Source: Companilactobacillus keshanensis (GTDB taxonomy: Bacteria > Bacillota > Bacilli > Lactobacillales > Lactobacillaceae). From it: a DNA stretch of 64,000 nucleotides. Numbering within the stretch: the first letter of the stretch is position 1; each line of letters opens with the position of its first letter. This document shows positions 27,695 through 36,332 of this stretch, piece after piece. The notes under the pieces are model-generated. The model made no database searches and was not told the DNA's origin. It saw nothing but the letters and a program-made list of their open reading frames with translations. The position numbers were made by a program, and so were the translations under genes. The DNA lies in the NCBI RefSeq assembly GCF_003946205.1, contig NZ_RHOS01000003.1, positions 1-64,000 on the forward strand. The letters run 5' to 3'.

Positions 27695-28635
27695 GCATTG
27701 TTGTACCTTGTTATAACGAAGAAGAAGTTTTACATGAAACTACTAAAGAGCTGAGTCAAATTCTTCAAGAGCTTGTTGATGATGAGAAGATTGCTTCCAC
27801 AAGTAAAATAGTCTACGTTGATGATGGTAGTCGTGATAATACTTGGAAATTGATCGATCAATTTACAATTGATAATAAATTTGTTACAGGCGTTAAATTA
27901 AGTCGTAATTTTGGTCATCAGGGAGCATTGTTGGCAGGTGTTACGACAGCCTCAAAGGATTCTGACGCAGTGGTTACGATTGATGCTGATCTGCAGGATG
28001 ATGTTCATGCAATTACTAAAATGGTTGATGAATATATCAAAGGAGCAGAGGTAGTTTATGGTGTCCGTAATAATCGTGATACTGATACGGCGTTTAAACG
28101 AAATACAGCTGAATTATTCTATAAATTTATGGGATTTTTGGGTGTAAACTTGATTCCTGATTCTGCTGATTTTCGTTTGATGAGTCAACGTGCCTGTGAA
28201 ATACTATTAAGTTATCATGAAACTAATTTGTTTTTACGTGGAATAGTACCTTTGATCGGATTAAAGACCTCTAAGGTTTACTATGCCAGAAAAGAGCGCT
28301 TTGCGGGTGAATCTAAATATCCTCTACGTAAGATGCTTAAATTTGCCATGGATGGAATAACTTCATTTTCGATAGTTCCAATCAAAATGATTATGGGATT
28401 AGGATTCTTTATTGTATTTATCAGCATTTTCTTATTGATTTATACCTTAGTCCAAAAGAGTAATGGTCATGTAGTTTCTGGCTGGTCGTCCATGATGGTT
28501 TCCATCTGGGCACTAGGTGGAGTACAGTTGATTTGCATTAGTGTTATTGGCGAATACGTCGGTAAGATATTTAGTGAAGTTAAACAACGACCACGTTTTA
28601 CAATTGAAAGAGATACGTATACTGAAGAAAAATAG
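27682..28635 (+). CDS. Undecaprenyl-phosphate glycosyltransferase (GT2, CsbB/GtrB type)
   Basis: 317 residues. Cytoplasmic GT-A domain (VPCYNEEE, VDDGS, DADLQDD) followed by two C-terminal membrane helices (about residues 230-295). Such enzymes transfer a sugar from a nucleotide to undecaprenyl phosphate for later use on the outer face. The GTG start overlaps the end of the GT-C gene, implying translational coupling. In Bacillus the homologous CsbB partners with YfhO; a YfhO-type protein is encoded at 10686 in this window, so either may be the partner. Confidence 0.9.
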   Translation: MFKLSIVVPCYNEEEVLHETTKELSQILQELVDDEKIASTSKIVYVDDGSRDNTWKLIDQFTIDNKFVTGVKLSRNFGHQGALLAGVTTASKDSDAVVTIDADLQDDVHAITKMVDEYIKGAEVVYGVRNNRDTDTAFKRNTAELFYKFMGFLGVNLIPDSADFRLMSQRACEILLSYHETNLFLRGIVPLIGLKTSKVYYARKERFAGESKYPLRKMLKFAMDGITSFSIVPIKMIMGLGFFIVFISIFLLIYTLVQKSNGHVVSGWSSMMVSIWALGGVQLICISVIGEYVGKIFSEVKQRPRFTIERDTYTEEK

Positions 28636-28646
28636 AGGAATTACCT

Positions 28647-29078
28647 ATGAATGCAGCACAAAAGAAAGCTATGTTATATAGCAATTTGATCAATAAAACA
28701 GTTCAAACAATTGATGAACAACAAGATACTTTGAATCCAGAGTTTGAAACATTACGTAAACATTTGGACCGCGACATTGTTGAAAGAATTGATGATGTTG
28801 AATATTCAAGAATCAGAAGAGACTTTGATAAAGGTACTAAAACATATCAAGATCTTTTAACAAAATTACAAAAGGGTAAGGCCCCTGCGCGTTTTATGGG
28901 AGCACATATTTCATTAGTTGCCGCTTTTAAAGATTATGTCGACGGTTGCGCCAAGATGACGGAAAGTATTGGTGAAGATAAAAAGGTCGATCGTCAAATG
29001 TTTAATGAAGCTGAAAAGCAACAAGATGAAGATATGGACAAGTTTTCTAAACAAATTCAAAAGTTGACTGAAATGTAA
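28647..29078 (+). CDS. Conserved hypothetical cytoplasmic protein, 143 aa
   Basis: I do not recognise a named family. The protein is highly charged and predicted almost wholly helical, with no signal or membrane segment. The middle contains KGKAPARFMGAHISLVAAFKDYV, the only clearly hydrophobic stretch (broken here by charged ends), and the C-terminus is Lys/Glu/Gln-rich and possibly coiled coil. ATG at 28647 follows GAGGAAT. The stop overlaps the next start (TAATG), so it is translationally coupled to the SprT-like gene; a shared role is possible but unproven. Confidence 0.75.
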   Translation: MNAAQKKAMLYSNLINKTVQTIDEQQDTLNPEFETLRKHLDRDIVERIDDVEYSRIRRDFDKGTKTYQDLLTKLQKGKAPARFMGAHISLVAAFKDYVDGCAKMTESIGEDKKVDRQMFNEAEKQQDEDMDKFSKQIQKLTEM

Positions 29079-29548
29079 TGACGGATCAAGAACTAACAGA
29101 ACTAATCAAAAAGGTTTCCCAAGAATACTTTGGGAAACCTTTTGTTCATCGGGCTAATTTTAATAATCGTTTGAAGACTACTGGTGGAAGATTTCATTTG
29201 AACGATCGTCATATTGATATAAATCCACGTGTTTATCAAATTTATGGGATGCCTGAGCTCATTGGTGTGATCAAGCATGAATTGTGTCACTATCATTTAT
29301 ATAATGCAGGATTACCGGCTCAACATCGTAATAAAGAATTTAAATTATTACTCGAACAAGTTAGTGGATTGCGTTATGCTCCAAATTTGACCACTGGAAA
29401 AAGGAAACATAAGACGATTCACTTATATGAGTGTACTCGTTGTCATTTAAAGTATCAGAGAGTTCGTAAATTAGATACAAAACGCTATGTTTGTGGAAAA
29501 TGCCATGGGAAATTGAAATTTATCAAAGATATTCAAATGTTATCTTGA
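29078..29548 (+). CDS. SprT-like zinc metalloprotein
   Basis: 156 residues. The zinc protease-like motif HELCHYH (about residues 68-74) is followed by a second zinc site made of two CxxC pairs (CTRC and CGKC, about 118-147). This is the SprT/Spartan-like family found widely in Firmicutes; its bacterial role is unclear, though relatives act on DNA-protein crosslinks. Length is normal. The start overlaps the upstream stop by one base. Confidence 0.9.
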   Translation: MTDQELTELIKKVSQEYFGKPFVHRANFNNRLKTTGGRFHLNDRHIDINPRVYQIYGMPELIGVIKHELCHYHLYNAGLPAQHRNKEFKLLLEQVSGLRYAPNLTTGKRKHKTIHLYECTRCHLKYQRVRKLDTKRYVCGKCHGKLKFIKDIQMLS

Positions 29549-29584
29549 TAATTATTCTTTTTTTGTGTAACATGTTAATTGCAT

Positions 29585-29670
29585 GCGGGTATGGCGGAAC
29601 TGGCAGACGCGCAAGACTAAGGATCTTGTGGAGAGTTTTCTCCGTGGAAGTTCGAATCTTCTTACCCGCA
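29585..29670 (+). tRNA. tRNA-Leu (AAG)
   Basis: 86-nt class II tRNA with acceptor GCGGGTA/TACCCGC, anticodon stem CAAGA/TCTTG, loop CTAAGGA (anticodon AAG) and a long variable arm. Confidence 0.96.
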
Positions 29671-29682
29671 TCACTAAGGCTG

Positions 29683-29712
29683 AATGACGAAATCGTCATT
29701 TGGTCTTTTTTT
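29683..29712 (+). terminator. Terminator after tRNA-Leu
   Basis: AATGACG/CGTCATT with an AAAT loop, followed by TGGTC and seven T. Confidence 0.75.
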
Positions 29713-29850
29713 GTGTCTAAAACGGCTGTTATATCAGCAAATTCAAAAATAAATTATTAAAAAATGAGCAATTGTTTTGTATTTGTTTAAACATCATGAT
29801 TAAATGTACTCGATATTTAAGTTAGATATCGAAAGAAGGATTTGAGAAAA

Positions 29851-30357
29851 GTGAAAAGAAAAACTATTGTGATTTTAATGCTGACGGTTTTGCTGACTTT
29901 GAGCTTTTCTTCCCTGACTAACGTGGCAAAAGCCGAATCTGTGACTCAACCTGGTTATGATGCCGAAGTAACGAGTTCTACATCAGCAACTCTGTATAAT
30001 TCATCCGGGGATGTTTTGAAATATGGACTAGCACATGGAAGTGATTGGAAAGTTGGAAGTACCTTAAATATCAATGGAACAGATTACTATGAAGTTTCAA
30101 CCGGAGCATATTTGAGCAGCAAGGATAGTTATCTTTATCAAAATCGTCTAGAAATTATTCGAGATGATATGGATTCTAGTACACCGGTATATACATATAA
30201 TTTTAAGCAAGTATCAGATGTAGCTTTGAAACCAGATACTTATTGGCTTTCTGATCGAATTATTTATTCCGGGTCTATTCCTTATGTCAGAGTGTCGACA
30301 GATGAGTTTGTATGTATGACAGATGTTACACAAGAAAGCTTTACTGAGTATTTGTAA
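29851..30357 (+). CDS. Secreted SLAP-domain surface protein
   Basis: 168 residues. A cleavable signal peptide (basic KRKT, hydrophobic core, cleavage near AKA-ES at about residue 28) is followed by two short modules of the SLAP (Lactobacillus surface-layer-protein A) type, of the form VTSSTSATLYNSSGD...WKVGSTLNINGTDYYEVSTGAYL. SLAP modules hold proteins non-covalently on the wall. There is no catalytic domain, so it may be a small wall-associated protein. The GTG at 29851 is preferred because AAGGA lies 10 bases upstream; the TTG at 29842 is too close to it. Confidence 0.8.
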   Translation: MKRKTIVILMLTVLLTLSFSSLTNVAKAESVTQPGYDAEVTSSTSATLYNSSGDVLKYGLAHGSDWKVGSTLNINGTDYYEVSTGAYLSSKDSYLYQNRLEIIRDDMDSSTPVYTYNFKQVSDVALKPDTYWLSDRIIYSGSIPYVRVSTDEFVCMTDVTQESFTEYL

Positions 30358-30482
30358 AGCTTTATTCTAACCGTTATACAGATCTATCTGATTATGGATC
30401 TGTGAATTAAATTTCAAGTTTTGATCTCATTACTTGAATCATCAGGATAATTTTAAATTTGAATATAATAATAATTAAGTGT

Positions 30483-30523
30483 CCTCTAAATATGCAGATA
30501 TGTATATTTAGAGGCTTTTTTTT
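30483..30523 (+). terminator. Terminator of the SLAP protein gene
   Basis: CCTCTAAATAT/ATATTTAGAGG with eight T. Confidence 0.9.
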
Positions 30524-30562
30524 AAGCCGTTTACATCAAAGGACTTTTTTAGCCAGCATAAA

Positions 30563-30579
30563 TTCATAAAGTCTTCATA
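30563..30579 (+). promoter_or_regulatory. Tandem TTCATA repeats upstream of the arylsulfotransferase gene
   Basis: TTCATA at 30563-30568 and 30574-30579, an exact 11-bp period as in sites for OmpR-type response regulators. They lie about 80 bases upstream of the ATG at 30662. Confidence 0.35.
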
Positions 30580-30661
30580 GAATATTGACGATATGCCAAT
30601 ATTATAAATTTATAATATTTATTAAATCGGGAAATAAAAACATTGAGAAATGAGGGTAAGA

Positions 30662-32314
30662 ATGAAAAAGAAACTGCCAATTATAGCCGTATTATTGACT
30701 TGTTTTGTATTAGTTTTAGTTGCTTGTTCTAAGAGTAGTACAGGTGATAATGATATTTTATCTACAGAACAGATCAAGAAAAATATTGGTTCTAAATTGA
30801 CCACTGCTAGAGAGGATGCTCAGAAATCTTTAACTAAAAAGTATCAAGAAAAAGTTAAGGATGCATCATATACGCTTGATAATCCATATATTAAATTAAA
30901 TCCGTATAAGACATCACCATTGACCGCTTTAGTAATTTTTAAAACTGATCAAGCTGCCAAGATCACTTATACAGTTGAGGGTAAAAGTGATGATACCAGC
31001 GTAACTAATACTGTAAACGGTGGATATTCCAAGACACATCAAGTGCCAGTTGTGGGACTATACGCCAACTATAATAATACGGTCACTGTGACTGCTAAAT
31101 ATAAAGATGGAACAACGACTACCCAGACAATAAATATTAAAACGGGCTCACTGCCCAAGTACATTAAGAGTGCTAAAATAACTGTTTCTAAGAACAATAA
31201 AACTAAAATGGATATTGGTGACAATAAACTAACCATTATTAATAGAACTACTAAAGAACCATTTGCGATTGATGCTGATGGTGAAGTTAGATGGTATTCA
31301 ACTAACTATTCACAACATACCATCGAGCAAATTTCTAACGGACATATGTTGATTCTGACTAAGAAAAAAGCTGATACATCTGTTTACAATGACTTGATAG
31401 AAACTGATGTTTTAGGACGAATCTATAAGGAATATAGTTTCAGTTCCGGAACTGAGTCAAATGATTCTGGCAATGCTAAAGATGAGACGACTGTGATTCA
31501 TCATGATTTAGTAGAACTACCGAATCATGATTTGTTAGCAACAGTAAATGATGGATCGAAATATAAAGAAGATGTTATGGTTCAAATTTCTCATAAAACC
31601 GGTAAAGTTGTTAAAGTTATTGATTTGAAGAAAATTTTACCAAGTTCAATGTATAAGGAATATAAGGCCGGATCTGACAAGAAGGTCGATTGGTTCCATC
31701 AAAATGCCGTCGACTATGATAAATCTGATAATAGTATTATGATTTCTGGACGTAATCAGGACATGATAATTAAACTTGATTATAAGACTAATAAGATAAT
31801 TTGGATTTATAGTGGTAAGGCCAAAGCAACTTGGCCGAAGAAATATCGTGACAAGATCCTTACACCGACACAAGGAACGACTATAACTGGTGGACAACAT
31901 GGTCTTTATCTACTAAAACATGATGGTGATAGCGAAGATATTATTCTTTATGACAACAATATTGACGTAACTAATGGTGATAAAAAGACTTCAGGTAAGT
32001 ATTCTCAGGCTGTTGAGTATCATATAGATACTAAGAAAATGACGATTGATCAGACTTGGGCCTATGGTAAGAGCCTAGGCAAGGCTAACTTTACAAGTAT
32101 TATCGGTTATGCTGAACGTGAATCTAATGGTAATACACTCGTTGATTTTGGATTTAAGAGTGGTGGTCAAGAAAGTAATATCATTGAAGTGGACGCGGAT
32201 GGCAATCAGGTCTTCAATGTAACAATTAAGAATGCATCCTCAAAAGCTTATGCATATCGTGCTTATAGAGTTCCGTTCTATTCAAGTAAGTATGTATTTG
32301 ATGTTAATAAATAA
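30662..32314 (+). CDS. Lipoprotein arylsulfotransferase (ASST family)
   Basis: 550 residues. Signal peptide with a lipobox-like end (VLVAC, Cys at about 22), then a helical segment, an N-terminal beta domain and an ASST-type beta-propeller. The key motifs are HHDLVELPNHDLLAT and DWFHQNAVDYD; the histidine of the second resembles the active-site His of bacterial AssT, which moves sulfate between phenolic compounds. It should sit on the outer face of the membrane. The natural substrate is unknown. The ATG at 30662 follows a GAGGGT ribosome site; the ATG at 30650 precedes it. It is monocistronic. Confidence 0.85.
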   Translation: MKKKLPIIAVLLTCFVLVLVACSKSSTGDNDILSTEQIKKNIGSKLTTAREDAQKSLTKKYQEKVKDASYTLDNPYIKLNPYKTSPLTALVIFKTDQAAKITYTVEGKSDDTSVTNTVNGGYSKTHQVPVVGLYANYNNTVTVTAKYKDGTTTTQTINIKTGSLPKYIKSAKITVSKNNKTKMDIGDNKLTIINRTTKEPFAIDADGEVRWYSTNYSQHTIEQISNGHMLILTKKKADTSVYNDLIETDVLGRIYKEYSFSSGTESNDSGNAKDETTVIHHDLVELPNHDLLATVNDGSKYKEDVMVQISHKTGKVVKVIDLKKILPSSMYKEYKAGSDKKVDWFHQNAVDYDKSDNSIMISGRNQDMIIKLDYKTNKIIWIYSGKAKATWPKKYRDKILTPTQGTTITGGQHGLYLLKHDGDSEDIILYDNNIDVTNGDKKTSGKYSQAVEYHIDTKKMTIDQTWAYGKSLGKANFTSIIGYAERESNGNTLVDFGFKSGGQESNIIEVDADGNQVFNVTIKNASSKAYAYRAYRVPFYSSKYVFDVNK

Positions 32315-32352
32315 AAAATGAACTGAGGATACGATCCCCAGTTCATTTTTTT
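32314..32352 (+). terminator. Terminator of the arylsulfotransferase gene
   Basis: AAATGAACTG...CAGTTCATTT with an inner GGAT/ATCC pair and seven T. Confidence 0.9.
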
Positions 32353-32370
32353 AACATAGAATTATATCAT

Positions 32371-32393
32371 AAAATAGTTCACAAAATAGTTCA
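32371..32393. repeat. 12-bp tandem direct repeat
   Basis: AAAATAGTTCA occurs twice with a 1-base gap (32371-32381, 32383-32393), within an otherwise featureless AT-rich stretch of about 260 bases before the XRE gene. Confidence 0.5.
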
Positions 32394-32617
32394 TATTCTC
32401 ATGCAAAATTTTAATTAAATTGAAAAGATTATTAATAATGTTAGGTTCATAATAAAGTCAGTAAACGAAATATACATATAATTTTTATAAACATTGGATG
32501 CTAGTTCAAAAAACAATTTAAATGTTTTCTATGAATAGTGTAAAATTATAGTATTAGTTTATTTGGTAAAATCATTTATATAAATGTGGTTATTTGTTAC
32601 TAAAGGGGACATGGATT

Positions 32618-32893
32618 ATGAAAAGGGAAAATTTTGAAAGGTTGTTAGTTGAACATGCTAACGATCCTCAGGCCAAAATTGCATTTGAAATAGAAAAGGC
32701 TAAACTGGATATTTCTACTTTAGTGATAGAGGCTAGACGAGCAGCAGGGATAACTCAATCTGAATTAGCAGCCCGAGTCCAAGTTCCACAATCGACCGTT
32801 GCCAGAATCGAAAATTGTGAAAATACAAGTATTGATACTTTGAGTAAGGTCGCTTCAGCATTAGATAAAAAATTAATCATAAATTTTGCATAG
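32618..32893 (+). CDS. XRE-family HTH protein (HigA-like antitoxin), apparently orphan
   Basis: 91 residues. The first 35 are helical; the rest is a Cro/CI-type HTH (AAGITQSELAARVQVPQSTVARIENCENTS in shortened form: ITQSELAARVQVPQSTVARI). HigA-type antitoxins have this form. The usual RelE/HigB toxin gene would be just upstream, but the 260 bases there have no ORF of that size, and a terminator follows directly. Either an orphan antitoxin or an independent regulator. The ATG at 32618 follows GGGGA; the upstream in-frame TTG includes that site. Confidence 0.75.
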   Translation: MKRENFERLLVEHANDPQAKIAFEIEKAKLDISTLVIEARRAAGITQSELAARVQVPQSTVARIENCENTSIDTLSKVASALDKKLIINFA

Positions 32894-32925
32894 AAAAAGC
32901 TATCCTATGAAGGATAGCTTTTTTA
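32894..32925. terminator. Bidirectional terminator
   Basis: AAAAAGCTATCCT/AGGATAGCTTTTTT, shared by the XRE gene and the convergent membrane protein gene. Confidence 0.9.
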
Positions 32926-34323
32926 TTTATTATTTTTTTCGTTGATCAATTTGACTTTATGTTGGATTTGTTTGTCGAATGATTTCATCAAATCATCACG
33001 ATTACTAGTTTTGGCCTTAGCCTTACGCATGGCATCAGTCCAATCCCAATAGTTTATGGCAACAAATTTACGTTTAGGATGACGAACATATAAAGCATTG
33101 TAAACAGCATCATTTTCTACTGGAGCTGGTAGCCAAATATAATTAGTATCACGATATTGCAACATGTAATATGTATTACGCTTAACAGTATTCTGATAAT
33201 TTGTATAATCGATCGATGTGCCAAAACTGTTTCCATAATCATGAGCCAAGTAATCCATTCTGATACCAAGTATCAAAAAGATAATGGTCATTAATGGTAA
33301 CAAGATCTTCTCAAAACGATCGCCTATTATATCTAAATTGATTGCAATGATTGCCGCACAAAAGACAAAACTGGCAAACATACACCTAGAACCAAATGGT
33401 GAAACAACTAAGAATGGAGCAACTGCTACAGCTGCAAAAACAAGCAGGGTGTAGTTAGCAATTTTACGCTTTAAGTCTTTCAGGCGGTAGGTATATAGGA
33501 CGACAGCAGCAATAAAAATAAAACCAGCAACAATAATTAAAGCTAGAAATTTTGGAGTATAAGTATTCCTCATATAACTGATGATTGTGTCGCCGGAATT
33601 TGAACCGGTGACGTGACGATAACTATCTGTACCAGTTAAAACTTTGATATAGGCACCATTGATGAACATCAAAATGGCACCGATGAAATTACCTAAGAGT
33701 ATGTAGTTGAAAAGTCTCTTTGCGTCAGCGTAAAAATGCTTTCTGAAAAATAACCAGATAATAACACTGATAAAGCAATTTAAGAGTGTCATATGTTCAG
33801 CAAACATTTGTGTTGCGATTGAGGCAAGAAATGTTAAAAAGGTAATTGTTCTATAATAATGGACATCTTTTTTATCGTAGTTTTTTAGGAACAAATACAG
33901 TAGTAACAATGGGAAAATCACAGACGGAACATAGTTTGCGAATCCCGCATGCCAACCTAGTGTTTGTCTAAAAATAGATTTAGGTGCGATGATCATGAAG
34001 ACGGCCATGATCGAGGCTGTAAATAAACCTATGAATTTAGGCTTAGACAGTTGATCGTGAATCTTTTGGACCATATACACGATTAAAGTGGAGAATAGTC
34101 CGTAAGCTACGAATGCAACAGGTTTTATCTTCGTCATAACGATGACTAATAAGTCACCTAGATAACGACCATCGTATGTAAGAAAGTGTCCTTCAGGGAA
34201 ATAATTGTGTCCCCAATAGCTACCCCAATTTAGATCATCGCCAGTAAGTGGCATCCAAAATCCTATTAGACCAAAAACAATGAATAAAATAATATAGAAG
34301 CTTAATTTTGTTGTTCGTTTCAT
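32923..34323 (-). CDS. DUF6056-like polytopic membrane protein
   Basis: 466 residues with about 11 membrane helices and a soluble C-terminal tail. The first external loop has TGDDLNWG and GRYLGDL, as in DUF6056/GtrII-like membrane proteins of Firmicutes, which may be GT-C glycosyltransferases; there is no experimental function for this group that I know of. It lies alone, convergent with the XRE gene and divergent from rbsD. Basic, Lys-rich C-terminus. Confidence 0.7.
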   Translation of the reverse strand: MKRTTKLSFYIILFIVFGLIGFWMPLTGDDLNWGSYWGHNYFPEGHFLTYDGRYLGDLLVIVMTKIKPVAFVAYGLFSTLIVYMVQKIHDQLSKPKFIGLFTASIMAVFMIIAPKSIFRQTLGWHAGFANYVPSVIFPLLLLYLFLKNYDKKDVHYYRTITFLTFLASIATQMFAEHMTLLNCFISVIIWLFFRKHFYADAKRLFNYILLGNFIGAILMFINGAYIKVLTGTDSYRHVTGSNSGDTIISYMRNTYTPKFLALIIVAGFIFIAAVVLYTYRLKDLKRKIANYTLLVFAAVAVAPFLVVSPFGSRCMFASFVFCAAIIAINLDIIGDRFEKILLPLMTIIFLILGIRMDYLAHDYGNSFGTSIDYTNYQNTVKRNTYYMLQYRDTNYIWLPAPVENDAVYNALYVRHPKRKFVAINYWDWTDAMRKAKAKTSNRDDLMKSFDKQIQHKVKLINEKNNK

Positions 34324-34398
34324 TTAAATGTATCCTTAATCTTTAATGTCTCTAATAAGAATAGCTTTTATCCTTAATTCAAGCAATAAATATTTCGA

Positions 34399-34420
34399 CA
34401 AATTGGAGCGTACCAATTTG
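34399..34420. promoter_or_regulatory. Palindrome in the divergent region upstream of rbsD
   Basis: CAAATTGG-AGCGTA-CCAATTTG is a perfect 8-bp inverted repeat, 11 bases before the rbsDK -35 box. A candidate operator for an unidentified repressor such as RbsR. Confidence 0.4.
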
Positions 34421-34430
34421 ATGATATCTA

Positions 34431-34478
34431 TTTACTATCAAAAATTATGATGTTAAAATATCTATGCAAACGATTACA
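34431..34478 (+). promoter_or_regulatory. rbsDK promoter with a cre site
   Basis: TTTACT (34431-34436), 17 bp, TAAAAT (34454-34459), and TGCAAACGATTACA (34465-34478), which fits every fixed position of the cre consensus TGNAANCGNNNNCA. The site covers the start point, so CcpA should block transcription when glucose is present. Confidence 0.75.
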
Positions 34479-34495
34479 GAAAAGGTGAGTATTTC

Positions 34496-34891
34496 ATGAA
34501 AAAAACAAGAGTTATTAATTCTGATATTTCACGTGTTATCGCCCAAATGGGCCACTTTGACACTTTAAGTATTGGGGATGCCGGTATGCCGGTTCCTGAA
34601 GGAACTGAAAAGATAGATTTGGCGGTTGAAGCAGGATTGCCAAGTTTCATGCAAGTTCTTGAAAATGTTTTAAGCGAATTACAGGTCCAAAAGGTATATT
34701 TAGCCGAAGAAATGAAGCTGCAAAATCCTGAACAGCTTAAAGCAGTAAAAAATCTCATTGGTGATACACCAATCGAGTTTATTGCTCACAATCAGATGAA
34801 ACAAAATTTGAATAATAATAAAGCTTTCATCCGTACTGGTGAGGAGACACCATATTCCAATATTATTTTGGAAAGTGGAGTTGTATTCTAA
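34496..34891 (+). CDS. rbsD: D-ribose pyranase
   Basis: 131 residues. It interconverts pyranose and furanose forms of ribose so that ribokinase can use it. The N-terminal [18 protein letters not shown], with its catalytic His, and the C-terminal [17 protein letters not shown] are typical. It forms an operon with rbsK (18 bases apart) under a cre-controlled promoter. No ribose transporter is in the window. Confidence 0.95.
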   Translation: MKKTRVINSDISRVIAQMGHFDTLSIGDAGMPVPEGTEKIDLAVEAGLPSFMQVLENVLSELQVQKVYLAEEMKLQNPEQLKAVKNLIGDTPIEFIAHNQMKQNLNNNKAFIRTGEETPYSNIILESGVVF

Positions 34892-34909
34892 CTACTGAGA
34901 GGGAATTAA

Positions 34910-35821
34910 ATGAAAAAAATAGTTGTATTAGGATCAATTAATATTGATACAATTTTAAATATTGAAAGACTACCATTACCTGGTGAAACTATGGCCATGC
35001 ATGATCGTTCAATTGCGGGTGGTGGTAAGGGCGCAAATCAGGCCATTGCAGCCGTACGTGCTGGATCAGAAACATCATTTATCGCTAAGATTGGGAATGA
35101 CCATGCAGCAGATTTTATGATGAATACGTTTAAAAATGACGGATTGAACGTAGATAATGTTACAATAGATAAGAATGCTGGTACTGGTAAGGCTTACATT
35201 CTGCTTGATGAGCATGGTCAAAATAGTATTTTGATCTATGGTGGTGCTAATCAAACCATTACGACGCAAGATGTTGATAATGCGTCAGATGCTATTAGTG
35301 AAGCAGATTGTTTGATTGCTCAGTTTGAAGTACCAGTTCCCGCTATTATTGAATCTTTTAAAATTGCAAAGGCTAATAATGTATTAACTATTCTTAACCC
35401 CGCACCGGCCAAAAAAGATATCCCAGTTGAACTATTGAAGTTGACGGATATCATTACTCCCAATGAAACGGAAGCTGAGGCTATTACCGGAGTTAAAGTG
35501 GTTGATGAAGCTTCTATGAAGGAAGCTGCAGATAAAATGCATGAAATGGGTGTAGGAATCGTTTTGATAACTGTCGGTTCTAAGGGCTCGTTCTATTCAC
35601 TAGAAGATCATAGTTATGGTTTTGTTGATGCTTTTAAAGTTAAAGCTGTCGACACAACTGCTGCTGGTGACACTTTTATTGGATACTTGGCATCGCAATT
35701 ACATAAAGAACTTGATAACCTGGAAGGTGCGATGAGGTTTGCTAACAAAGCCTCGTCGATCACCGTTCAAGAGAAGGGTGCGCAAAATTCTATACCTTAT
35801 CATAATCAGGTAGAATTTTAA
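34910..35821 (+). CDS. rbsK: Ribokinase
   Basis: 303 residues, PfkB family. It phosphorylates D-ribose to ribose-5-phosphate. The N-terminal GGGKGANQAIAAVRAG motif binds substrate and the C-terminal DTTAAGDTFIGYLA motif holds the catalytic Asp and the anion hole. Second gene of the rbsDK operon; ATG at 34910 follows GAGAGGG. Confidence 0.95.
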   Translation: MKKIVVLGSINIDTILNIERLPLPGETMAMHDRSIAGGGKGANQAIAAVRAGSETSFIAKIGNDHAADFMMNTFKNDGLNVDNVTIDKNAGTGKAYILLDEHGQNSILIYGGANQTITTQDVDNASDAISEADCLIAQFEVPVPAIIESFKIAKANNVLTILNPAPAKKDIPVELLKLTDIITPNETEAEAITGVKVVDEASMKEAADKMHEMGVGIVLITVGSKGSFYSLEDHSYGFVDAFKVKAVDTTAAGDTFIGYLASQLHKELDNLEGAMRFANKASSITVQEKGAQNSIPYHNQVEF

Positions 35822-36003
35822 AAATCCGAATTATTTTAGGAGTTTGCTCTTTAATGATTGTAAAGAGCTAAATTCCATGTTAGAATAAATGTTGTATTTT
35901 TGAATGGTTAATGGTTCGAATGGTTTTGGTTTCTGAAGACTTTCTTCCATGATGTACCACGAAATAATGCACAAATATATGAATTATCAGGAGGAACAGT
36001 CTG
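35822..36003 (+). other. Intergenic region and long csp leader
   Basis: 182 bases. A hairpin (GCTCTTTA...TAAAGAGC, about 35846-35868) without a T-run follows rbsK and may be a weak terminator or an mRNA end. The rest precedes csp. Cold-shock genes usually have a long structured leader; I see no strong motif beyond the AGGAGG-like ribosome site at 35991-35995. Confidence 0.35.
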
Positions 36004-36204
36004 ATGGAACACGGAACAGTTAAATGGTTTAACGCCGAAAAAGGTTATGGTTTTATTACTCGCGAGGATGGTAGTGATGTATTCGTACATTTCTCAGCAA
36101 TCCAAGGCGACGGTTACAAGACTTTGGAAGAAGGCCAAGCCGTTACATTCGATATCGAAGATAGCGATCGCGGACCACAAGCATCAAACGTTAATAAGGC
36201 ATAA
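36004..36204 (+). CDS. csp: Cold-shock protein
   Basis: 66-residue OB-fold protein that binds single-stranded RNA. RNP1 is KGYGFI and RNP2 is VFVHF; the aromatic residues for nucleic acid binding (W8, F9, F17-type positions) are present. Very strong ribosome site. Likely an RNA chaperone at low temperature and in fast growth. Confidence 0.97.
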   Translation: MEHGTVKWFNAEKGYGFITREDGSDVFVHFSAIQGDGYKTLEEGQAVTFDIEDSDRGPQASNVNKA

Positions 36205-36223
36205 TAACTTATAATAATGTTTT

Positions 36224-36254
36224 AAAGCCAACTCACAGGAGTTGGCTTTTTTTA
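36224..36254 (+). terminator. Terminator of csp
   Basis: AAAGCCAACTC/GAGTTGGCTTT with a 4-base loop and a T-run. Confidence 0.92.
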
Positions 36255-36332
36255 TCTTGAATTAAAAATTTACATTAACAAAACCTTAAATATACAAAAT
36301 TATTTTAAAATATTTTTCATATGAGGTTTTAT

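Noticed and set aside
29491-29760. 89-codon frame over tRNA-Leu
   Set aside because: Translates the tRNA gene and its terminator; not a protein gene.
30378-30403. ACAGATC/GATCTGT hairpin after the SLAP gene as terminator
   Set aside because: No T-run follows; the stronger hairpin at 30483-30523 is the better terminator.
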